Below are positions 24,180-34,902 of a stretch of 64,000 bases of DNA, piece by piece (the first letter of the stretch is position 1; every line of letters starts with the position of its first letter). The notes under the pieces are model-generated. The model saw only the letters and a list, made by a program, of their open reading frames with translations. It was not told where the DNA came from and made no database searches. Location: positions 20,061,501 to 20,125,500 of the forward strand of contig NC_052474.1 in assembly GCF_009730915.1 (NCBI RefSeq), given 5' to 3'. Position numbers and translations under genes: made by a program. Source of the stretch: Dioscorea cayenensis subsp. rotundata (taxonomy: Eukaryota > Streptophyta > Magnoliopsida > Dioscoreales > Dioscoreaceae).

Positions 24180-25360
24180 GGGAAACCCGAAAATTATTTT
24201 TAAAAATATGTATTTATATTTGTTTATTTATTTATTTTATAGGCAAGGGAAAGAGAAGGTGGTAAATATTTTTTTGTATTGTTAATAGATTCATTTTGGA
24301 AAATCCATGCGGATTATGGAGTGAGTTAGAAGTATTTTTTTTTTTAGAAACTCATGTTAAAATGCTAAAAATTATGTTATTTTGTATTGTGGGCTCCTTT
24401 CTTTCCACCCGGCCTTTAATTAGGGTATGACCGGTTGAAAAGCATGGATCACAAATCAAAATTTAATTTTTATATTTTCGATGATCATGGGTTCATAACT
24501 CCTATTAAGGGCAAGCCCCTAATATTAATTACCCCGCATAACGCCATTGGAACCTCCGACAGTAAAAAACAAGTGTGCATGAGTAAGCAAATCGAATAAA
24601 CATGATAATATATATTTAATTTCAAAGATGCATGCGAATACACGATCATGTATAAGAATACAAAAAGAAGAAAAGTCTATTCTCTAAGAGAGCTTAACAA
24701 GAGATTTTTAGAAAGAGCTATTTCTATCATGCTCTTCAAAAATTTATTTTTTAGCCTGGGCGCCTTAGCTCTATAATCGAAAGTGCTGTCAAGATCCTTT
24801 AGCTTTGTGGATGTAGCTCCCCTCAATTATGTGGGTTTGTGTCTCGAAACATAGCTCACCCAAGTCAGCTGCCACTTTATATTACGAGTTGCTTACTTGA
24901 TCACTATCTTCTTTTTCATCAAGACTTTGGCTCTTTATGCCTGTAAAATCTCCACCTCCTGACTTTGTGAAACTCCCTCAAGTCTTTGGCTTTGTGCCTT
25001 TAAAACTCGTGAGTTGCATTTGTCGCTTAGATGACGATTCAGTGTCTTACTCTTCAATGCTTTTTAAGCCTCGACCATTTGATTAAGTCGTGACCTTTTA
25101 ATATGGTATAGGTCATTAACTTAATAATTTTTGACTCGATTTTTAAAATGGACCTCTTACTCATTTTGAAAGAGACTCTCATAATAGGCTTAAGAAAAAT
25201 CTTTCGCTAACTCAACTTTTTTCAATAAGTTGTCTGACGAGAAACATTTTTTTCCTTTTTATGCAAAAATTTTCATTCATCATCATCATTTCTTCTGTGA
25301 AATTTTCATTTTTACTCTTCCTTTCATTTCAAGAAAAGATTTTACTTTTCATCGTACTCT
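24180..25360. other. Intergenic repeat-like DNA
   Basis: No coding family is recognised. Recurring phrases (agtctttggctttgtgcc, aagactttggctctttatgcc, gatcctttagctttgtgg) suggest old degenerate tandem units or part of an unrecognised retroelement. Confidence 0.4.
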
Positions 25361-25365
25361 TTTCA

Positions 25366-25560
25366 CTCCAACGGCTGTCAAAAGACCTCCAGTGAGCTTA
25401 AAGAAATCTTTGATCAACCCTTCTTTTTATGAGTGTTGATGTAGAGATATCGTGAACTTTTCATATCACTTCAAGGAAATACTTTTTCTTTTCATTTCAC
25501 TTTTTTTACTCTAATGAGCGTCAAGAGACCCTCAAAGTGAGCTTGAAGAAAGGGTTTGAT
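25366..25560. repeat. Direct repeat, two copies about 140 bp apart
   Basis: The phrase resembling tcactccaacggctgtcaaaagacctccagtgagctt at about 25362 recurs with changes (ttactctaatgagcgtcaagagaccctcaaagtgagctt) at about 25507. Both are followed by aaagaaa...tttgat. Confidence 0.6.
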
Positions 25561-25582
25561 TTTTATGAAAAAGATTTCTCTT

Positions 25583-26100
25583 TACCCCAAGAGTGTCAAG
25601 ACTTCAGGTGGAATTAAAGAAATTATGAAAAATTTCTCATCCCTGTAAGTCGAGACTTCACAGGTGGAATGAGAGAATTTATAAAAAATTTCTGTTACCC
25701 CAAGAAAGCCAAAAGCTCAAGGTGGAATTAGAGAAAATATGAAAAATTTTTCTCACATCCCCAAGAGAGCCAAAGCTTCACATGGAATTAGAGAAAATAT
25801 GAAAATTTTTCTCATATTCCCAAAAAGCCAAAGCTCTCACTGTGGAATTAGAGAAAAATATGAAAAAAATTTTCTCGCCATCCCAAGAATGCCAAAGCTC
25901 ATGGTGGAATTAGAGAAAATATGAAAATTTTTCTCACTCCCAAGAAAGCTCAAAGCTCAGCTGGAATTAGAGAAAATTTTCGTGAAAATTTCTCATACTC
26001 CCAAAAAAGCCCAAGACTTCAGGCTGAATTAGAGAAAATTTTATGAAAAAGTCTCACTATCCCCAAGAAAGTCAGGTGGAATTAGAGAAATTTATAGGAT
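25583..26100. repeat. Minisatellite, about nine copies of a 59-bp unit
   Basis: The landmark ggtggaattagagaaaa recurs near 25607, 25663, 25721, 25781, 25841, 25902, 25958, 26021 and 26074, spaced 53-61 bp. Each copy continues with atgaaaatttttctcat and cccaagaaagccaaagctca. The copies are diverged but clearly in tandem. No frame is conserved across copies, so it is unlikely to encode a repeat protein. Confidence 0.88.
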
Positions 26101-26214
26101 TTTTCTAGAGGAAGCCTCACTAAGAAAAAAATTACCAAAATACCCCCACTCAAATTCATCCTTTACTTTTTCCTCATACTCTCTCTCTAACCCATCCTTT
26201 TCATTTTTCCCATA

Positions 26215-26590
26215 TTTTTCCTTTTCTTTTCTCTCATTTTTACTCACCCTTCCATTTTTTTCCATATTTTTTTCCTTCTCTTTTTTCAAATTCACCCTTC
26301 CATTTTTTTCCATATTTTTTGTCTTCTCTCTTTTTCAAATTCACCCTTCCATTTTTTTCCATATTTTTTTGTCTTCTCTTTTTCAAATTCACCCTTCATT
26401 TTTTTCCATATTTTTTTCCCTTCTCTTTTTTTCAAATTCACCCTTCCATTTTTCCAAATTCACCCTTCCATTTTTCCATATTTTTGTCTTCTCTCTTTTT
26501 CAAATTCACCCTCTTCATTTTTTTCCATATTTTTTCCCTTCTCTCTTTTTTCAAATTCACCCTTCTTTCATTTTTCCATCTTTTCGCTTA
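26215..26590. repeat. Pyrimidine-rich minisatellite, about 49-bp unit
   Basis: The unit caaattcacccttccatttttttccatatttttttccttctct recurs with ttcaccc landmarks near 26291, 26340, 26389, 26437, 26457 (a short copy), 26506 and 26556. The plus strand is almost purely C/T with A. The Phe/Ser/Pro-rich frames across it are a by-product of the repeat and not a gene. Confidence 0.88.
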
Positions 26591-26599
26591 CTCACCCTT

Positions 26600-27179
26600 C
26601 ATATATATTTTTATCATTTTTCTCTCAGCCTCTTTTTACCGTAAAATGCCCCTCACCAATAAACTTCTCCTCCATATATCTTTTTAAAAGAAAATATCAT
26701 CATTCTATCAAATATAGGGACATAGCAAAATAAGACACAGGGCCTAAACTAATTTTGAAAGGAGCATGCTTGGAGTTTCTAACCATGATAATAATAATGA
26801 TAAAAACTTTGCAAGGAGATCACCTACTGGAGCCAATCAATCCTTCAGCATGAGCAATGAACAAACTCGAAGGACGCTTCAAATCCCATGCTCGTCCAAG
26901 CTTTTACCAGCTCCTAAGCTTCTTGTCATTACGATGGCGGGCCTCACGCGTGAACAGGCTGCGGCAGGCGCTTTACGACCACAAGACAGCCATCGCCCGA
27001 GCACAACTCTAGACGTGCTATAACTATCACGGCCAAGCAAGGTCTTATCGAGAAGCTAGACATCGTTGTCTCAAACTCGCAGCGGTGAAGACTCGAATTA
27101 GAGGAACGACGTCGAGAAAGAGGACGAACTCGCCGAGTAGTAGTGGCCAAAAGAGAAAAAAAACCCTTGTAAACACCAC
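26600..27179. other. Intergenic, GC-mixed, unassigned
   Basis: A GC-richer segment (about 26890-27180) adjoins the 6-phosphogluconate dehydrogenase fragment. Open frames occur on both strands without recognisable domains. It may belong to the same captured or mobile unit. Confidence 0.35.
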
Positions 27180-27400
27180 AGACGATGGTCTCATAGGGCC
27201 TCGGCGGTGCGGTTGTAGATGGAGATCGGGAAGACTTTCTCGGCGATGTTGATAGCGGGACTCGGCCCATGACGGCGAGCACCATGAAACCGATCCGGTG
27301 AGTACTGCCGGCCACATTGGAGATCGAGGTACAGAGATGGAGAGAGAAAAGAAAGCCCGGGGAGAAGAGAGAACACCAGGAAGAGGAGAGAAGAACAAAC
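27180..27400 (-). pseudogene. Fragment of 6-phosphogluconate dehydrogenase N-terminus
   Basis: On the minus strand one frame reads RIGFMVLAVMG and the next frame, after a shift, reads INIAEKVFPISIYNRTAEAL and then a stop. Together they match the NADP-binding Rossmann start of plant 6-phosphogluconate dehydrogenase, the oxidative pentose phosphate enzyme. A pyrimidine-rich leader-like stretch precedes it (about 27310-27420 on the minus strand). Only some 40 residues are present, with a frameshift, so this is a dead fragment. The surroundings are repeats with no other exon of that gene, which suggests capture by a mobile element; no such element could be delimited. Resemblance was judged by eye. 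Confidence 0.65.
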
Positions 27401-27549
27401 ACGAGAGAGAGAGATGGAAAGAAATGCATGCTCGTCATGATGCATGCACGTGCATTTTTCCTCAAAAGAAAAGAAAAAGAAATGCATGAAAGAATCATGT
27501 GGGACCATTGCATTTTTCTTTTTAATGCATGAAAAGAAGAATCATGGCA

Positions 27550-28480
27550 TAGAATGTACGTGGCATGCTCTCAAATTTATAAAAAAGTATCATTTTTAAA
27601 AGTGGGGCCCAGTGTATGTAGAGGCATGGAGAGACATCATGCTCATCATGCAAAAACTAAGGTTTATTATCATTGCATCTTTTTTTCTTATTTTACAATT
27701 GCAGTACCTCTTTTTTCTTGCAGATCAACTTCGCTGCTCTATCCTTCTCCTTCTTCCTTCTCACTCTTCTTCAAAATTCTCTCTTTTTGTTTAATTTCTA
27801 CTTTTTTTCTTCAAAAATCTGCTATCTGTTCTTCTCTTTCGTTTCTCCTTGTTCCTTCCAAAAAACTCCTCCTCTCTCTCCTGGGCCCCGAAGATCCTCA
27901 ACACGAAGAATCTCCACTCAGGAGATTTTTTATTAATTATTTATTATTTTTTTATTTATTATTTTTAATTCAAAAATTTCCAATCTTATCCATAATCTCC
28001 ATTTTTTTATATATATTTTCATATATATTTGAATTTCCCTCCTTCTTTTTATTATTATATTTTATTCATTATTATAAAATATATATGTATATATTTTTTT
28101 TAAAATTTCAAACGACATGTATATATATCTTCAAATATATATACATATATTCTCTCTCCTCTTTTTTATATTACTATTATTATTTTATTATTTTTTATTT
28201 GCCCCCCTACTTTTATTTGGAATAGGATAATGCCCCTTAACTCCTTTTTTTGCTCCTATTTGAAGTAGGAGAATGTGATTTATCACTATGATTTTTATTT
28301 ATCTCCTTTTTTTGTTTGATATGAATTCAAAGCACAATGCTAATTTCCTAATGGGATTAGGAATAATAATTTTCTATATAAACATGTATGTTCATAAAAG
28401 ATTTTTTATTTTTACAAAAATCTGGGAGCTTTTTTAAAACCTTATATTTTAGTGTGTGTTGAGAGACCATTTGGATGGAG
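27550..28480. other. Intergenic, T-rich
   Basis: Long pyrimidine- and T-rich plus strand with TA-rich tracts. The apparent 223-residue frame starting near 27554 is low-complexity Phe/Ser/Ile/Tyr sequence with no domain and is not considered a gene. Confidence 0.5.
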
Positions 28481-28489
28481 TAATGGACA

Positions 28490-28731
28490 ATTTTTTTTTT
28501 GACAAAAGGAACAGAAAGCCCGAAGGCTCTGCTAAATTATCAGAGACGTGCATAAGTCTCGGTGGAGCAAGTGAGGGTGGGGCCCGTGCACATATGGGCA
28601 CTGGAACCACCCGCACATAACCACCGCTCACATCTCCCAGAAATGTGCCATCAGCCGAGAATCGAACTCTCACCACTCGATGAAGAGCTCTATCGGTGAC
28701 CCATATACCAATAGACCATTTAATCGTTGGC
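28490..28731 (-). mobile_element. tRNA-derived SINE, copy 2
   Basis: This is an inverted copy of the SINE at 7620-7868, sharing its promoter region, body (tctgggagatgtgagcggtgg on the minus strand, with differences) and A-rich tail. It is flanked by a perfect 11-bp duplication, agtaatggaca at 28479-28489 and 28732-28742. The two copies differ at many positions, so neither is very recent. Confidence 0.9.
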
Positions 28732-28926
28732 AGTAATGGACATTGTTAGATTGATAATCATTCTTAATAACAATGCATGCCTATGTAGAGAGGATATAGG
28801 TTGGTTTGGTTAATTTTTGACTTACCCATAATTGGCCCATTTAACAAGGGACCTAACAAATCACGGGGTCATCTTAGAGTGATCCAAACTCGGCCTGTCA
28901 GTATCTGCTAACTCTTAAACAAAGTG

Positions 28927-28963
28927 TTATTATTATTATTATTATTTTAAATATCATAATTTT

Positions 28964-28998
<35 letters not shown>
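28927..28998. repeat. (ATT)n and (TAA)n microsatellites
   Basis: An ATT run at about 28927-28946 is followed by a complementary-phase TAA run at about 28974-28998. The two can pair as a hairpin. Confidence 0.85.
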
Positions 28999-29000
<2 letters not shown>

Positions 29001-29088
29001 TTTCATATTTTTTATTATTAAATTAAAAATCGAACCAATGAAATAAGAGAGGATTCAAACCAATGCCATTTAAGAGTTTTTTTTAGAG

Positions 29089-29740
29089 AATATTTTATTA
29101 TGCATGTGTTTCGTTTTGAACACTTTATTTCAATCTGTATCAAAATAAGTATTTGACTTTGATTTTTTTTCAATGGGAAAATATTTGGAGTTCTGGTGGA
29201 GAGTTGTTGATGTAGTTGTTGGGATTCTCACGTGGAAGGTTTTTCCACGTCATATACTCATGTGAATGAGCCAACTGGACAACTAAACCATGTGGCCATG
29301 GGGATTGGTATACAGTGACCATGACTTCTTGTGAATCATTAGACAAGACCTCGTTAAGGGTAATTAAGAAAATGATGTTGCTGCTCTACCTGAAGAGATA
29401 ATGAGATCGAGAGGTCTTGAATGGGAGAAGAAGAAGAATGATGGGTGGTGGTTAGGGCAAACGTAGCTTGGGCAGCGAAGAAGGAAAAGAAGTCTTTTAA
29501 CATGACATCCTGCGTGGCAAAGGAGAATGCGCACGTGATTTAGTTGTCTAGTTGGTTCATCCACGTGAGCTTATGATATGGAATAAAACCTTCCACGTGA
29601 GAATCCCAGCGACCATATCAGCAACTCTCCATCGAAATAATTATAGTACCGTCCTGTTGAAAAAAATAAAAATCAAGTGATCATTTTGATATAGATTGAA
29701 ATAAACTGTTCAGAATAGAATACAGGCATAATAAAATACC
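29089..29740. mobile_element. Fold-back/MITE-like element with about 200-bp inverted repeats
   Basis: The left arm (about 29089-29290) and right arm (about 29532-29740) are inverted copies. Shared phrases are attttattatgc, cactttatttcaatctg, gggattctcacgtggaagg and aaccaactagacaactaaa (with changes). The centre of about 240 bp has no coding family. The arms carry CACGTG G boxes. No convincing target duplication could be fixed at the ends, so the class (MULE-type or other) stays open. Confidence 0.75.
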
Positions 29741-30135
29741 CATTCAAAAAAACGTCATGTTTATTGGCTCACTTGTCTTGGCATTTTATTTCTTTCCTAT
29801 TGTGTTTATTACCTGTTTTTTATTTTCATTCCACTAGTTGGAAATGTTTTGCATGTGTGTGTTTATTTTGCTTTTGCACTAAATTAGTTTGTTAGTCTTT
29901 TCCTCTTATGAATCTTAATTTTGGTCATGTATTTTTCATTTTTTTTCAATAATACATTATGATTTATTCACTTTGTCTTTGTTCATCATTGTCTTCCCAT
30001 TGAAAACAAGAGTGGTACAAATTAGTGACTTATTTCTCAATTTCTTTCATTTTTTAATATATATACTAATACACACATAAGTTTAAACAAACTTCTAGTT
30101 CTTATTACCAAGCATGATTAACAATAGTGGAAATT
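29741..30135. other. Intergenic, AT-rich
   Basis: T-rich DNA between the fold-back element and the Kaonashi-like element; nothing recognised. Confidence 0.4.
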
Positions 30136-30848
30136 GCCAAAAAAACCCTCTAAGTTTGTAAAATTGCCAAAAACACCCCGTTAGTTTTGCAATCCCTAAA
30201 AACCCCTCCTTTTTTAAACTCTATGTTTTTCAAACCCCCAAAAGCACATAGCGGATGTGAGCGGAGTGAGTTTCAAATTTTATGGGACGAAAATGCCCTT
30301 GCATGTGGAGTCGTGGGCTGCGACCATCTCGGCGGTTTGAGAGGAAGTGGGGTGGGTTTTCAGTAGGGTAACCCCGAGAGCAATTTATTGGAGCCGTTTA
30401 CTTGCTTTTTCTCGACTCGCGTCTTGACTTTTTCAATTTCGAAAGTCTGTCTCTACCGTGAAGCCTTTGTAATTCTGACTTTTTCCCTTTCTACGGTATC
30501 TCGAAGGAGAAGTCCCCAGTGCAACTAGTTGGCATTTCATCGAGTTCTGCAATCTAAGGTATTGAGTATGGTTTTATGTTAAGCTGTTACATTCTAAAAG
30601 AAAGATTTTTCGGTTTTGTTTTGTGCTCCTGTTTTTTTGTTGGAAGATATTGAAGTCTGAGGGGATTTCTCGGTGGGGGTTTTGTTATCTGGGGAGATTT
30701 CTCGGCTAGGGTTTTGTTTTGTTTTGCATTTTGTACGTAAACACTATCAAAATAGTTTTTTTCGATTGTTATGATTTGTGTAATATTTATAATGTACATT
30801 TTCCACTTTTCGTTTTGATATGGTTGCAGTTTTACAAATGAGGTTGAC

Positions 30849-30980
30849 GTTTAAGAAATGAGATGTTACAGTTTAAAATTTGTTGTCTTTGTTTAAGTAT
30901 TCTCGTCTCTGTTTAATAAACTGGGTCTCTGTTTAACATTTGATATTTCTGTTTAATAATTTAGAGGTTCTAGTTTAAAA
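30849..30980 (+). repeat. GTTTAA periodic array A
   Basis: GTTTAA starts at 30849, 30871, 30891, 30911, 30931, 30951 and 30973, spacings of 20-22 bp. The segment follows a possible donor (ctaag|gtattg, about 30559), so it is intron-like. The sequence between motifs is not conserved, apart from a repeated gtctctgtttaa. Confidence 0.85.
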
Positions 30981-31866
30981 CCTTATATTTCCACTTAAAC
31001 TTTTTATCAATCTTGCGTATTGAATGTGTTGTTATTGTCGCGAGGCTTGTGATTATGGCGGTCGACCCTAGTTAATGGGCTATGCTATTTGGCCAGTGTA
31101 GTGGAGACCTTAGCTGAATTGAAAGATAACATGACCCCTCGACAGGGGAGATTATTCGAAGGACACGTTTGCGGCGTTATTTGGTGGAAGCTATATACCG
31201 AGAGAGGGCCCTTCTTGAATCTCTTTTTGTAAAGATGCGATGGTCGCACCAATAAATTCGGGATCGGGGTAAGCTGCTGAGTTTCGAGACCTCGAGATGT
31301 GGCCCTCGTTCTTGAGTGCGTTGCGATAGCGGCGCGATCGTCTTCGAAGCAGAAAACCCGGTCGGCGTTCGAAGGAGGTATCTATCAAAAACCTATGAGA
31401 GGCGAGAGACTCCATCAAGAGCGTTACGAGTGCGACTTGTTCGACGAGAGGGAGAAGAAGATAATTTTGTCAAACTCACGATGGTGTACCTCGTGGAGTG
31501 CGATCCTCTTCCCAAATACATCATGCTCGGTTCGAGCTGGATCGTTGATTATGTCGATGATCTACCGGCCAGTGGGGCGATATGCGTAGGCGCGAGCGAC
31601 GCACAAGTGGCTTATGGAGGATATTCCTGGCAGGACCGCTCGAGTGCAGAGATAGATCGTCGGGAAGAAGACCAGACGAGAGTGCGTTAAGGGTTGCTCG
31701 GTCGCGCTTAACGTCTGGTTTTCTGGTGGCCGGAATGGGGAAGAAAGTCCGTTTCGGCGAGATCCCAGGATCTTTGTGCTACGGTGAAAGTACTTAGGAA
31801 GCAGCAGCGGTGAAAACTCGACTTGTCATCGCTCGATGGAAAAAGAGGTAATAAATCATGGACGAT

Positions 31867-32022
31867 GTTTAACATAAGTCTTTAATGTTTAAACATATTA
31901 TTTAGCGTTTAACTTTCTACGTATTTACTCGTTTAAAAACTTATTCATCTTGGTTTAAATATTTTTGTTCTCCGTTTAAATATATTCTATAACGTTTAAA
32001 TATAGTTTTTTATAGTTTTAAA
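31867..32022 (+). repeat. GTTTAA periodic array B
   Basis: GTTTAA starts at 31867, 31887, 31907, 31931, 31953, 31974 and 31994, with a variant (gttttaaaa) near 32015. Spacings are 20-24 bp. It follows a possible donor aagag|gtaata near 31846. Confidence 0.85.
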
Positions 32023-33354
32023 ATGAATGATTTATTGAAATTGGTTGGTTTACATATGTTAGTTTCTCGAAAAGTTTGGTTCGTGAATCTTTGAAGAAAA
32101 GAAAATATTTATTAGGGGCAACCGAAGCGGATGGATGCTATTGCTCCGGAACTACTTGCTCGGCAGACGGGATGAGAGGCGGCCCTACATTGTGCTGGCG
32201 CTCGGCGCGTTCTCCTACTTCGACCCACCGCGCGACGCATTCCTCGGCCGAGAAGCCCTCCCCTACCCGGCAGATTACGACAACCCCCTACCACAGCAGC
32301 GATGATCCGCGATTGTTGCGGCCCCGACCATGGCGCCCTCCGTAGCGTGACCCCGGCGACATTAGCGAAGATGTCGCGCGACTCTTATGCAGGGTGCCGA
32401 GATATTGATGACAGAGTTTCCTCGGCTTCATGCTCGTGTTGAGGCAGCTGGAAGGGCGTTCGCAGCCCGGGACCCGTGCCGTCCCTCAAGCTGAGCACCG
32501 GGACGAGCGAGGCGTCGGAATTTTGGCGACGGCGACATCATCGGGAGGGTCGTTCAAGACGGCCACATTCGAAGAGACTTGCGAAAAAGAGGAGAGCAAT
32601 CGCCTCTGTCTCGCACGGGTCGACGATGAAACAATAGCAACACCATCGGCGGTTGATCTTTATTCTCGAGTTTCATCGCCGTTGATGACACTGACCATGA
32701 CGATGAAGGACATCGTAGATGATGTGGCTGTTGCCGTGGTTGAGAAGGTCTTTAACTCTCTTCTTAATGAAATCCCCGACCCGGTGGAACCCAGGGCTGC
32801 GAGATGCGGCGTCAAGATGGACACAATCACGAAGATCGAGAACAAGCTAAGGGTGTGTCTCCCAATGATGTTGTTGTCGTGACCACGGTTGAGAAGATCG
32901 TTGAATGCATTCTGGTGGCGTGGCAGTCGACAATACCGTGTCGAGCGAGTTCTGATCCCACGCACGACTAGAACCGTGTAAGGATGCGTATGCGGTTGAT
33001 GATGTCATGCGTCGTCCCGCGTCGAGCGGACACAATCCCAGCAATAAGAACAACCATGTAAGGATGTGTCTGCGATTGATCTTTGTCGCCGTCGTCCCAC
33101 TGCGTCGAAGGAAGATGTTGCTGAGTCTTTCGAGCAGCGTGAAGGCTCGAGCGACGGTGCCCATGAAGACCCGACCGAGCGATGGAGAGATGATCGAGGC
33201 GATCAACAATGGGACCCGGGACGTCTCGAAAAGCTTTTATTCCGAAGAAGAAAAAATGGGTTGGCATGTCTCGTCTTAACAAATACGAGTAGGAGTTGAT
33301 GAGGATCTTCCTCAACTGCTCTATGGACGGGTAAGTCTAAAGTTTTTATGATAG

Positions 33355-33500
33355 TGTTTAGAGTTTTTATTATAATGTTTAACGATTTTCTAATAGTGTT
33401 TAATGTCTTTATGTTATCATTTAATTTGTCTACTTAACGTTTAATTATATATAATATCATTTAATAATTGATAATATCATTTTAAATATTTCTGATATAG
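33355..33500 (+). repeat. GTTTAA periodic array C, within a bounded intron
   Basis: GTTTA(G/A) at 33355, 33377 and 33398, then the variants atttaa near 33418, gtttaa at 33439, and atttaa near 33459 and 33479, again about 20 bp apart. The array lies between the donor gtaagt at 33331 and the acceptor near 33572. Confidence 0.8.
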
Positions 33501-34419
33501 TCTTATTATATACGTTATAGTTTAACCTCGGACTGTCGTGTGAAAAGAATAATGACTGTCGACTTCACCGCAGGATAAATTATACATGCTGCTTGAGGGG
33601 AAGGAGATGGTCGTGAGATGATGTGATGGGACGCTTTCAGTGTCATAATACAAAAAGTCGTTGAGCGAAAGAGCCCATATCCTTACAAGCGCCTCCATCA
33701 CCGAACCAGCTTGCTACTATTTATGTCAAGCGGGGACGGCGCTACATGAAAATAATTATGGCTATGGTCGGGGGATCTTGTCGCATGACACTGCATGAAG
33801 TTCAAATTATCGTCCTCCCGATAATCGTGAATGACCACTTCCATGTCGTCGTCCTTGACAATGATAAACAAGAATCTGACGTTATTCTTACGTATCGAGA
33901 GTGCGATAAAGGCAGCGTTGGACATGGTAGGTTCTTTAATTATGTCAGATTAATAGTGTTTGGTATTTAATCGGTATTCTAATCTCAACTTGCATATCTC
34001 GACGATGGAATCTATTCGACAATTGTGTCGATATGGAGTTCGGCGAGTCGATGACAAGATAGCCCACTGCGTACATGGCAGCCTGACCACGCCAAAAACA
34101 GAGGCGTCGATTGCTTGTCGATACGTCATGCGGTTTATCGAGCAATTACTTTGGGGTGAGAGATTCTGTACCGCAGACGGGGCGTTCCTTACCTCGGATT
34201 AAGGTATGTTACCCGCATACTTAAGGAGGGAGGCGGTAGGCGTCCATGAGAAAGGGGTCGTCGCTGGCGGGTTAAATTTTTGTTTTTGAAGAACATGTCT
34301 TGTATATCTCAATGTCGATTTTGTTTCGAATGTAAACTTTCGGACAAATTCAATTCATTGTTTTTGTTTTCGAAGAACATGACTTGTATATCTCAATGTA
34401 AATTTTGTTTGTTTTCAAT

Positions 34420-34626
34420 TGTAAAGCAGGTTAAATTCCATTTGGGTTTCATTTCATTGTTTAATTTCACGTTCTAATTGTGTACATTTCGGTTTCATTG
34501 TTTAAATATACCATATATCGTTTTAAACATCGAGTTTGAAATATTTTCAAATTATAGTGTATCCGTTTAAAATAACATCGTCTCATTTTAAATAAATGCA
34601 TTCATTGTAAGAGTAAGAGTTTAAAT
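34420..34626 (+). repeat. GTTTAA array D in the 3'/intergenic part of the MULE
   Basis: GTTTAA or TTTAAA cores occur near 34459, 34500, 34518, 34567, 34590 and 34620. Spacing is less regular than in arrays A-C. Confidence 0.6.
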
Positions 34627-34902
34627 ATGGAAAGTTGCCCAGTCAATACACGATGTTTCTCTTTAAAAGTCGACTTATTTACAATGCCTAGTCGTGACGA
34701 TTTCGTTCACAAGATCTACGATTATGACGGATCCATGGCGGTGGCTCGATATAACTTCGCGAGACATCAAATGCTTGCGACTTCGATCCTCTTTTCGTCT
34801 AGGGGCGGCGGTCGCCTTCTCGTCGCTGACGATCATAAGCGAAGCTCACGATTTCCGATCGAAGACGTATCATACGTCCGGGTATGGGGAATATAGCTTC
34901 CC

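Larger units (their letters stand above)
31040..34200 (+). pseudogene. Kaonashi ULP1-like cysteine protease gene, broken
   Basis: Pieces in different frames form a KI-MULE ULP-type protein. Its N-terminal domain (about 31430-31800) includes MVYLVECDPLPKY, WIVDYVDDLP and KKVRFGEIP, resembling the DUF1985-type region; a long low-complexity linker follows. The C48 protease end lies at about 33580-34200. The catalytic histidine region reads VNDHFHVVVLDND. The cysteine region reads ASIACRYVMRFIEQLL, where active ULP1 enzymes have a DCG triad context, so the glycine after Cys is replaced. Stops and shifts occur throughout. A donor at 33331 (ggacgg|gtaagt) and an acceptor near 33572 (caccgcag) bound an intron holding a GTTTAA array. 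ULP1 enzymes cleave SUMO in the nucleus; why MULEs carry one is unknown. Confidence 0.75.

Noticed and set aside
26319..26687. Phe/Pro-rich open frames of up to 122 codons
   Set aside because: They are translations of the 49-bp minisatellite; the frame changes with unit length.
26944..27513. 189-codon minus-strand frame
   Set aside because: Only the RIGFMVLAVMG portion is meaningful (6-phosphogluconate dehydrogenase fragment); the rest is out of frame with that homology.
27554..28225. 223-codon open frame on plus
   Set aside because: Low-complexity Phe/Ser/Tyr/Ile sequence from T-rich DNA, no domain and no start context; a by-product of composition.
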